NCBI GenBank assembly: GCA_001599975.1
Contig: BCIO01000005.1
Location: 2,776,508-2,840,507, forward strand
Source of the DNA: Cystobasidiopsis lactophilus
Lineage: Eukaryota > Basidiomycota > Agaricostilbomycetes > Agaricostilbales > Chionosphaeraceae
Length of the DNA stretch: 64,000 bases
Direction of reading: 5' to 3'
The position numbers and the translations under genes are program-made. Position 1 is the first letter of the stretch. Each line of letters starts with the position of its first letter. The notes under the pieces are model-generated. The model was not told where the DNA came from and searched no databases. It worked only from the letters and a program-made list of their open reading frames with translations. Below, piece by piece: positions 22,014-30,820 of this stretch.

Positions 22014-23232
22014 ATGAATGCCACGTTGAATCGTACCAAACGACCTGTCCGCACTGGTCTCTCGCTGTCTACCATGACCTCCCAATGCGACATTTGCTTT
22101 GACAAGAAGACCTGCAAAGTCCTAAACTTGCATGGCTTTTGCGTACGCTCTGCACACGAAAGGTCCTGTTGCTTGACGGAATGAGATTGACTTTCAGCGA
22201 ATGCCACCGACTTGCGACGATTGCTTTGGCAGAATGGCTAAGAGGTATCTGGACCTCCACCCTTTCACCGTCAAGATCGGCTGCCCGCGATATGGCTGCA
22301 ACGAAGGTCTGTCTCGTATCTATCCTTCTTGCATGCTAGCCCATGAATTTGGAAGTCCAGTGCTGGACTGGGACCAAATCTCCAACATCTGCAGCACCAA
22401 AACGCGCACTGAGCACGCTTCCTCGCCTCAGTGAGGCGATCCAGGCTCATTGTGTAGGCGAGCAGAATTGACAGGCTCGTTGCCCGCCGAGCCGTAGAGC
22501 TGGACCCAAATTTCAGATGGTGCTCTGGCGAGAAGTGTTCCTCGGGCCAGATCCATGTCGGAGGCGAAAAGTCACCCATCATGACCTGCTCCGACTGTGG
22601 CCAGAAGACATGCTTTCGACATCGAGGGCCGTGGCACTCGGATCTCTCTTGCGCTGAGTTCGAAGCGAAGACCCCGGCAGAGTCAGAGGACGGTAGATGT
22701 CTCGCTTATTCGAATTTACCCGAACCCTGAAGTTGCCTGGAGTGACCAGAAAAGAAGGCTCTCGCCGCGCTGGAACGTCTCTTGCGAGATGAGACCAAGC
22801 AGTGCTCCAAGTGCCGCTTCCACATTCAAAAGTCAGCCTTTCTCCCGGACTTCTTTCCATCTTATTGCTGAAAGTCTATCTGTAGAGCTTCAGGTACGTG
22901 ACCCTGACGTTGAAGGAGTCATGGGGCTGAGGCAAAAAGCAGGCTGCGGTAAGAGCCGTGCCCCCGCACTCGCCCTCCTGTTCTCAACCCAGCAAACTAG
23001 ATCATATGGTCTGTCGTGTAGGTACAGGCCTTTGTGTTCCTGCAGAAATCATGAGCTTAAGATTGGTCTAGTGCGGCCACGCTTTCTGCTACCGGTGCAG
23101 AGCGTCCTACATCGACATTGACGTGAGCGACTCTGGCCCTTCCATTCGTTCCCAGTTTTCGGTCACCCCTTATTTCGATAACAGGCACAAGGCAATCGAG
23201 CACACGGCAGGGACTGTCCACACTATGCCTAG
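22014..23232 (+). CDS. RBR-type E3 ubiquitin ligase (copy A)
   Basis: RBR ligases take ubiquitin from an E2 onto their own RING2 cysteine before transfer. Ten exons: 22014-22142, 22198-22306, 22361-22412, 22466-22692, 22750-22831, 22886-22893, 22943-22948, 23001-23017, 23072-23122, 23185-23232 (242 aa). RING1 is CDICFDKKTC...PPTCDDCF...CPRYGC; IBR is RWCSGEKCSSGQIH...MTCSDCGQKTCFRH...WH; RING2 is CSKCRFHIQKASGCDHMVCRCGHAFCYRC, with SGC as catalytic Cys. Compared with copies B and C it lacks the intron between their 91- and 136-nt exons. Intron 3 (22413-22465) has a poor GC donor (GCACGC). An alternative start is 22074. Confidence 0.85.
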
Positions 23233-23582
23233 TCGAGCTTTGCCTTTCGCTCTCTGGATGCTGGTTTTTGTGCTGCGATTCCTCTTGCTGGGTTTTGCTT
23301 TCGCATCCTGTCTTCAAATTTAACCTGCCCATTGCAACGTCCGGTACGGATATTACACTTGAGCCGAGTAGGCTTGCCGCCAGAACAAAGTTACTCTTTG
23401 ACTCGCACCGCCAAGACCCCGCCGACCCCGCTCGCTCTTGCTCCTGTCTGATCAGCGAGCGGCACTGTTCTGAATGTCTCACTTGTTTTGCGGGTTGCGC
23501 ATCATTGCGTCTTATCTGTCAAAATTCTTGTCTGCATCTTTGCTGTCGGACTGCTCTCGGTCTGCTGTCAAGATTGTCAACA
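23233..23582. other. Intergenic spacer
   Basis: Promoter region of RBR-B. A short stretch with TGCTGTCAAGAT recurs upstream of RBR-C (about 25890), so the duplication includes upstream DNA. Confidence 0.4.
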
Positions 23583-24957
23583 ATGCTCGCCGTCTGTCGC
23601 AGCCTCCTGTCCCTGTTGACCGGTCGCAAACCAGCCGTCAAGCCAGCCGTCAAACCAGGGGTCTGCGCCAGTCCAACGGTGCCATGTGAAATTTGCTGCG
23701 AGGAGAAAAGCGGCCTTCGACCTTTGATGATTCACGAAGCCTGTGTAAGTTAAAGATGTTATTAGCTGTAACGATTTTCATCCGGACGGTGGTAGACAAT
23801 GCCGCCAACCTGTCGAAGCTGTCTGGGCCAATCTTGCAAAAGCTACCTGGAGGCCAATCCGCTCGCCACGAAAATCAAATGTCCCAACAATGGCTGTTCT
23901 GTCGGTGAGAGAACCTTGAGAAAGTGGTGCTTTTCTGCCCGGTTGACGGTAACACGACCAGCCTTGGAGTGGGTCCAGCTGTCGCGCTTCTGCGACAGAA
24001 AGACAAGAGCCGAGTAAGTGCCCCCTCATTGACTCGCTGTAGAGATAGCTTGTGATTCGTCATAGAGTCGATGCTTTGCTGGCCCGTAGAGCCTTAGAGG
24101 CATCGCCACACTTCCGGTGGTGTGCCAACAAGAAGTGCGAATCAGGCGTACTGCATGTAGGCCTTGTAGATGCACCAGTTTACCCCAAATCTTACACAAA
24201 ATACAGTCCGGCGGAAACGAAGCGCCCATCATGACTTGCCCAGAGTGCCACCAAAAGACTTGCTTTCGCCACAAAGTGATCTGGCACACCGGGATGACGT
24301 GCGAAGAATATGACATCTCCTTGCTGCCTCAAACCGATGCAGGTGAGACTGAAGTTGTCTACTCGTTGCGAAAATGATGATCATGACCGCCGTCAAAACG
24401 TAGAGAAAAAAGCCATCAAAGCTTTGGAGAAGCTCATGCTCGGTGAAGGCTCCAAGAGATGCCCGAATTGCCATTTCTACATTCAAAGGTGCGTTGGTGC
24501 TTTTCTGTTAGACGGGGTGCGCCAGTCCGACAATTCAGCCGGTTTGGGCAGGATCTCGGGTGCGTTAGTTTGCCAACGTGAAAGTGCATATCGCTGAACA
24601 CCCTGATGTCGACGTTCTCCAGGCTGCAGTAAGCGGAAACCATCGAGCTTTCTGTCAATGACTCATTGCTTCGCCTCTCTAAAGATTTCATGCTATGTCG
24701 GGTAAGCCCTACTCATGATCAGCGGGCGCAACATCGATCAAGGGCTGAGCACCAAGAGGCTGTTAGTGTGGCCACGGATTTTGCTTCGGCTGCAGGGCAT
24801 CCTGGACCCACGAGACTAGCTATGTGAGTCCATCGACTAGACTTTGGCCGTCCACTAAATGTAGGCTCGTTTAGGCGCAACACGGGGCTGGATGTCGCAG
24901 ATAGGAGACTCTTCGCGACATGCGGGTTCCTGTGTAGCTTTTCAAAGCACCCTGTAG
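23583..24957 (+). CDS. RBR-type E3 ubiquitin ligase (copy B)
   Basis: Eleven exons: 23583-23744, 23796-23904, 23962-24013, 24066-24156, 24207-24342, 24404-24488, 24552-24559, 24623-24628, 24685-24701, 24767-24823, 24901-24957 (259 aa). RING1 CEICCEEKSG...PPTCRSC...CPNNGC; IBR RWCANKKCESG...MTCPECHQKTCFRH; RING2 CPNCHFYIQRISGCNFMLCRCGHGFCFGC. The N-terminus carries a short KPAVKPAVKPGV repeat absent from A and C. The last exon keeps the 57-nt length of copy C but has lost the CPYA signature (it reads RHAGSCVAF), so the RING2 end may be degraded. Expression is unproven. Confidence 0.75.
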
Positions 24958-25028
24958 TTCCGTTGGTCCTTGAACAGACTCCAGGTTTTGTGTCTTCTTC
25001 GTGCGCCGGCGCCACCACCGCGATTTCG

Positions 25029-25597
25029 ATGAGCCCTTCACTTTACCCTGAGCTTCCGCCTTTTGTAGAGGTCAAATCGACCCCAAAAAAAGGACAAGGC
25101 CTCTTCAGCTCAGTAGAGGTGTCGGAGAGCATGCTTTTGCGGACTCCGAAGCAACGCCTCGTCTGAACATCCTCAACCTGAACAGCTTGTTGGCCTTTTG
25201 CACATCGCGTGGACCGGCCTTCGAAGCGTTTTCCGAACGACAAGCTGGTCTGTTATTGTGTGACTCTGGCTCCGTACCAGCGTGGTGGACATTAACCGGA
25301 GGAGCGCACAACTTGAAGCTGCAATGCCTCCGGCCTTGAAGTTGAAGAAATGAGCGCTAGCCCCGGGACAGGCATGGAGCTCGCTGCCTCAAATACACTG
25401 TCAGCTAAGGCCTTGGAGTGCCACAGTAACCTGGAACCGAACAGCCAAATCAGCGGGTCGGAAGGACACCGCAGCTTCGGTCTAGCAGCGTTGTTGCCTC
25501 CCACTCTCATCCCCTCCAAGAGAACGAAACGTTGACACAAACGCAGTCGCTTTACTCTTCTCAGCTGGCGGTCGAAGTGGCAAAGTTCACGGGCGAC
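25029..25597 (+). pseudogene. SET/MYND methyltransferase relic
   Basis: The first 30 or so codons (MSPSLYPELPPFVEVKS, then GLFSSV) match the intact gene at 27358 closely, but the frame is broken soon after and the MYND cysteines are not kept in frame. Further stretches remain alignable (LNSLLAFCTS, and a late segment corresponding to LTQEQLLYFAQLAIELA of the intact copy, near 25540-25597). The rest, including the SET core, is absent. It sits downstream of RBR-B exactly as the intact gene sits downstream of RBR-C. Confidence 0.8.
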
Positions 25598-26004
25598 CTT
25601 CAATCGCTCAGTGGGAACAGCAACTCGGCATTTGTCTCCCTCTCCGAGTCTCCATCTTGGCTTTAACCCGGGCCTTCCCTCTTTTGCTTTCACAAAGTTG
25701 ATTCTGATCCAAGCTGGAGACAAGTTGCGTACTCGCGGACGAAGCCACCATTTCTCTCGCGCTCTGGAAGAGGTTTTGTTTCTACTCTTTCTTTATCAGT
25801 GTCCACTCGACGCTGTTTATCAACTCTTTGGTGCTGTCTTCAATGGCGTCTAGTTGTCAAGCCGATCTGGATTCCTTGCTGTCACACTGCTGTCAAGATC
25901 TTCCCTGTCTTGTCGGCCATGTGTTTCTATCTTGCCGCCCTGCGGAATCGTATAGCCTGTCAATTTTCTATCAGGAGTCTTTACCTGTCTCCACCAGTCG
26001 AACC
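25598..26004. other. Spacer upstream of RBR-C
   Basis: Contains short similarity to the region upstream of RBR-B. An open frame continuous with RBR-C exon 1 starts at 25828, so a longer N-terminus is possible but not favoured. Confidence 0.35.
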
Positions 26005-27236
26005 ATGCCTTGTTGTGGAATCTGCTGCGAGGAGCAGAGCGGCCTCAAACCTTTTGTACTGCACGGAGTCTGTGTGAGCTATACCCGCCTATCGACTAGG
26101 ACTGCTCTCATCTGGTTGGGTGTTGTAAGAAAATGCCTCCAACTTGTCAAAGCTGTCTGGGCCTGTCGGCCAAAAGCTACCTCGAGGCTAACCCGCTCGC
26201 CACGAAAGTCAAATGTCTCAAGAATGGCTGCTCTACTGGTGAACTTGATCAAGTCGAACGCATTTAGTCAGCTAACAGTCATACGCTTAGCCTTGGAGTG
26301 GGTGCAGATGTCGCGCTTCTGCGATAGAAAGACAAGAGCCGAGTATGTACCATCCTCGTTGGGCTCGCTACAAAATTGGCTGACTTTGCTTCAGAGTGGA
26401 TGCTTTGCTTGCCCGCCGAGCTCTCGAAGCCTCGCCAGACTTTCGCTGGTGCGCCAACGAGAAGTGCAAGTCAGGAATTTTGCATGTAGGCCGGCCCTTC
26501 GTCGAGGAACCATCGTACGAAATCTTATTCCAGTCTCAAGTCTGGAGGGGAAGACGCACCTATCATAACTTGTCCAGAATGCCAGCACAAGACTTGCTTT
26601 CGGCACAAAGTACCATGGCACGAGCATCTGTCGTGCGAAGAATACGACATCTCCATGCTGCCTAAAACCGATGCAGGTGAGCTCGAAGCTCCAAAGTGCT
26701 GCTCCGATTTAACTTGGTGACTGCAGAAAGAGCAGCCATCAAAGCTCTGGAAAAGTTGTGTCTCGATGAAGTCGTCAAAAAATGTCCCAAATGCGATTAT
26801 CACATCCAAAAGTTAGTTCGTATCCTTGACGTCCAACCGTAAGGGAGTTCATACCCTTTGAGCAGAATTTCAGGTGCGAGTGTCGAAGAGGACATTCCAC
26901 TCGAAACCTACCTAACTTCGCCAACCTGCCTTGACTCTGCAGGTTGTGGTAGGCTGAATCTAGACCATGTTTGACCTGCTCTCACTGTGAGAGAGAAGAC
27001 TTCATGACATGTCGGGTAAGGCCCGTTTGATGGATACTGCCAAACCGCACTGGTTAATAATCCACTTGCAGTGTGGACATGGCTTTTGCTTTGTTTGCCG
27101 CGCATCTTGTGCCCACGATTATCTTTTTGTGAGCGAAGAGCTTCAGCATTGAGCAGTCGTGCTCATGCTGGAATCTCAGGAAGGCCACACCGGATTCCAA
27201 GGTCACGAACAGTCTTGTCCCTACGCACGAAGATGA
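26005..27236 (+). CDS. RBR-type E3 ubiquitin ligase (copy C)
   Basis: Eleven exons: 26005-26073, 26130-26238, 26291-26342, 26395-26485, 26541-26676, 26727-26811, 26866-26873, 26943-26948, 26999-27015, 27072-27128, 27180-27236 (228 aa). The start ATG gives MPCCGICCEEQSGLKPF. RING1, IBR (RWCANEKCKSG...ITCPECQHKTCFRH) and RING2 (CPKCDYHIQKISGCDFMTCRCGHGFCFVC) are complete and the end GHEQSCPYARR is the typical RBR finish. Exons 7, 8 and 9 are 8, 6 and 17 nt; exon 8 (GTTGTG) holds the catalytic Cys codon. This is the best-preserved copy. Confidence 0.87.
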
Positions 27237-27357
27237 TTTCTTTCGTGAACCTGTCCCTGCGAAAAGCCTTTCTGGAATGCCGTTACCTCGTATAATGGAC
27301 TTGGAAGTCTCGCACTTGCGCATTTGCATTCTGAGTCTGCCGCCACCACCGTTTTCA

Positions 27358-29169
27358 ATGAGCCCCTCACTTTATCCTGAGCTTTCGCCTTTTGTGGAGG
27401 TTAAATCGAACTCAAAGAAAGGACGAGGCCTCTTCAGCTCAGTGGACGTTTCGAAGGGCACTACTCTAGTGGAGGCAACGCCCCATCTGAGCATCCTCGA
27501 CCTGAACAACCTGTTGGCCTTTTGCACGTCGTGTGGCGCTTCGGACCGGCCTTTGAAGCGGTGCTCAAACTGCAAACTGGTCTCTTATTGTGCGGCTCCT
27601 GCTCCATGCCAGCGCAGGGATTGGACGGAAGAGGCGCACAAGCTGGAATGCCCAGCTTTGAAGAAGTATGCGCAAAGTCACTCCCCGGACCGACCGGGCT
27701 TGGAGTTCGCTGTGCCAAGCACACCGGTCAGGGCCTTGGCAAAGCTACTCTGGAAGCGAACGACCAAACCAGCGGATTGGTGGGAGCCCATCCGGCAGCT
27801 TCAGTCTCGTATGGCGTCCGCCTCGCACTCTAGATTTGCACCTCGCTGACAGTTCCCCAAGACAAGGAAAAGTTGACACAAGAGCAGCTGCTTTACTTTG
27901 CCCAGCTGGCGATCGAACTGGCAGACTTCATGGGCAGAGAGACTGTGACTGACCTCCAAGACCCTGGCCAGCTTTTGGACCTTTGCTGCGCAGTGAGTCC
28001 TGCCCCCGTTTCAGACTCACTACTCAGCTGAATATTAACCGCAGTTCGCCACCAATTCCTTCTCCTTGACCCTGCCCGACTTATCGAATATCGGTGCGGC
28101 CGTCTGCCCGGTAGTGGCACTCGCCAACCACAGCTGCGCTCCCAATGCCGTGGTGGTATTTCCAAAGGGGCCCAAAGTGAAAGGTGGCATGCAAATCGTG
28201 GCCATCAAGGACATCAAAGCTGGATCAGAGGTGATTGCTCTACTCCCGCCCCGTGTGTTCGGCTCAAACTTTGGGCAGATCACCACATCTTATGTCGACC
28301 TGTCAGAAAAGAGATCAATTAGGCAGAAAGAGCTGCTGGGACGGTATTATTTCACGTGTACCTGCGCTCTCTGCGAGCGGCGGAGAAAGGTTCCCGACTG
28401 GGTCGACCCGCGAGAGTCGCTCAAGTGCAGGAAACCAAAATGTCCTGGTTCGGTGGCATTTCCAGACCTTAGTCAAGCTGTGGAAGAAGAGACGGAGGCA
28501 GAGGATGAGATTGCGTTGGAATGCTCTCAGTGTCAGACGCGGTGGCAAGCGTCGAGAAAGGATCTCGCAGAGCAGATACGAGTCGGAGAAACGACCGTGC
28601 AGGCTTTGGAGAGATCTGATGGCACCAGTGAGCACTTTTCCTTTGGCCGCGTTCCCCTTTGACCCTAGCCCAAATCAACAGATCTGGCTGGCCACCTTCG
28701 TACCATCGTGCGTGCCTTCTCGGCCGACTTCAGCGACTCCTCGTCGCCGACGTTTTCCCTCCTTCGCTCGGCCCAACTGGCTTGCATCGATGCCGGCTTG
28801 TACGAGGAAGCACTGTATGTCGATTTTGGCCTTTTATCTCCACCGTCTCCTTTTACTGATGATGCTGGAACGGACAGAGGTTATGCGGAAAGAGTGACGT
28901 CCGCCATGTCTTTTCTCTACCCACCCTCGCACCCGGTGGCGATGGTCCAGTTGGTCACCTTGGCCAAGCTCATCCACAATATCGCCTTCGAAGCGGCATC
29001 ACAGTCCAGTGAAGAGGGTAGGCTGAAGCCCGAGTACGCTACCAAAGTCTTGCTGGCCAAGTCGGCCCTCGAAGCCGCCGTGCAAGGGTTGCGAATTGGT
29101 TTCGGCGAAGGTGGCGAAGTCGAGCGCGATGCGCAAGAGCTCCTCTTCACATTCCGGCAAGTGCAATGA
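27358..29169 (+). CDS. SET and MYND domain lysine methyltransferase
   Basis: Five exons: 27358-27808, 27862-27992, 28045-28230, 28279-28627, 28682-29169 (534 aa). The split SET domain begins at VEVKSNSKKGRGLFSS; the MYND zinc finger (CTSCGASDRPLKRCSNCKLVSYC...CQRRDW...HKLEC) is inserted; the SET core resumes with ANHSCAPNAVVVF and TTSYVDLSEKRSIRQKELLGRYYFTCTCALC (post-SET cysteines). The C-terminal third is helical. The intron 28231-28278 (48 nt) is in frame and is removed because the family motif runs GSE|ITTSY. Likely substrate unknown; SMYD enzymes act on histones and other proteins. It lies 121 bp after RBR-C. Confidence 0.87.
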
Positions 29170-29459
29170 CGAGACAAGCAAACGAGTCCAAGTGGGGTAT
29201 TCCAATTTTTGGCACAGACGAGTGGGATTAGAAGATCATACAAGGGTGGTCATGATGGATGCCGAAAAGGGGAAACCGCAAAAGCCCTACAAATGCCACT
29301 GTAAAACCCCTACAAAACAAAGGAACCAAGGACCAAAGACTTCGACAGATGACCAAACTCGAAAAACCGGACTGAAAAGCGGGTGACGGCAAGTGAGGTG
29401 TTGACTGAAGCAAAGGGTGGTGGCCGCGGCCAACGATGAATGTTGCCGATGGAGGACTG

Positions 29460-30685
29460 CTACGGCACTCGTACCGAGTGCTCGCTTTCAAAGAACTCGT
29501 CGTAGGTCGGTTCTTCGGCCTTGGACCGCGGAACGCCATTTTCAGCAGCCAGCTCTGGCAGAGCCTCGTGAGACTTGAAGCTTCTAGGCGACGGCGGTCC
29601 ATTGGTGGACGTGCCTGACGATGCGGGGCGGCTATGATAGAACTCGGGCGAAGGTGAGCGCGACGAAGTCGGTGTGGAACCTTCGTTGGAGATGATAGAA
29701 CTTGGGCGGGACGGCCGCCGGAAAACGTCTTCTTCGCCACCTCTCCCAACCGCCTTCGGTCCCGTCCCTGGTCCCATTGATAGATTCGGCGACGAGGTGG
29801 CAGACGCTGGTGCCTTTTTCCGCCGCTCCCACTCCGCTCGATACCGCTCGTAGCCATCCCGAAAGGTGTTGTCGACCCGGCTGGAGAATATGAGCTCGCC
29901 TCTTGGGTTGTTCGCTGGTGGAATGGCTTGCAGAGGCTGCCGGGAGGACGGCGACGTGGGCCGGATCTCTGACGCGGACGGCTTCTCGGGTGTGGTGGGT
30001 GATGCCGCCGCTGACGACCGCGAGGGGCGGCGCACGGGGGCGTCCCGGCGGAACCAGGAGGTCACAGCGGACGAAGTGCGCGTATTGAGATGCATATTGA
30101 GTGGGCGCAGAGACCGATTCGCCTGTGGCACGAATCTTCTCTCGCGCTTCTGTTTAGAAGCGTCCCCTATCGGCAATGAGCGAGGGAAACGCACTTGTAC
30201 GCCCGCGATATCTTTTCTGTGTACATGCCAGTGGCGAAGAAGAGGACGAGGGAGGTGACGGCGATGAGGAGGAGCGAGATGTACGAGTAGTGAACCAAGG
30301 AGTACTGGCGAGCGTGGGGTCGATTGAGCCTCCTGAATTGAACCTTGAGCGTGAAGGGGGATACTCACGATGCTAGGTGTTACGAAGACGCGGTAGGCGA
30401 GCAGGGCGATGGAAGCCACCAGGGCGGCCAAAAAGGCTGAAACCCGTCCTCTCGTCGATGAGACTGGTGCTCGCGTGAATTTTTGGAGCGGGTCGGTCCT
30501 CACCTTGGTACTTGCGCCGCTGATTATTCAGGTTCTCGGCATTCTGTAGTAACCTGCGCCCCGTCGTGATCAGTCCCGGGGCCAGCGAGCAAGAGCAGGC
30601 AAGGATAGGCGAACCGCTGCTCGAACTTTAATAAGTCGCGGTAACTGGCGCTTGTCGCTGGCGGCGCATAGGTCTTGCTGGCCAT
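29460..30685 (-). CDS. SPO7: Nem1-Spo7 phosphatase regulatory subunit
   Basis: Spo7 is the membrane partner of the phosphatase Nem1, which activates the lipin Pah1 at the nuclear/ER membrane. Five exons: 30615-30685, 30504-30553, 30369-30436, 30195-30304, 29460-30138 (325 aa). The spliced N-terminus reads SASYRDLLKFEQRLLQNAENLNNQRRKYQ, then membrane segment 1 (FLAALVASIALLAYRVFV), membrane segment 2 (YSYISLLLIAVTSLVLFFATGMYTEKI) and the conserved RFVPQANRSLRPLNMHLNTR. A long Ser/Pro-rich tail (about 190 residues) follows, longer than in yeast. The intron donor at 30614 is GTTCGC. It converges on the methyltransferase gene. Confidence 0.85.
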
Positions 30686-30820
30686 CTCAAGCTCTTAAAG
30701 TTCTAGCGAGCCCGAGAGCGGTCATAAGGAGACGCAAGCGAACAGGAAACAAGGGGGAGCTCCCATTTTCCCATCTGAAATTGACAATTTATAGCTTGTG
30801 GTGTCCCTTTTGATTTACAT

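Larger units (their letters stand above)
22014..29169 (+). repeat. Tandem duplication block: RBR ligase and SET/MYND genes
   Basis: Order on the + strand: RBR-A, RBR-B, SET/MYND pseudogene, RBR-C, SET/MYND gene. RBR-B and RBR-C have identical exon lengths from exon 2 onward (109, 52, 91, 136, 85, 8, 6, 17, 57, 57 nt), and the ruined methyltransferase is alignable to the intact one along its first 500 or so bases. The simplest reading is duplication of an RBR plus SET/MYND unit, with RBR-A an older copy. Confidence 0.8.

Noticed and set aside
24824-24864. 41-nt intron as the last intron of RBR-B
   Set aside because: The acceptor at 24900 gives a last exon of 57 nt, identical in length to copy C, and a normal intron of 77 nt.
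29228-29857. 209-codon minus-strand frame over the SPO7 3' end
   Set aside because: Shifted frame of the SPO7 tail and its 3' UTR; Arg/Pro/Ser-rich noise.
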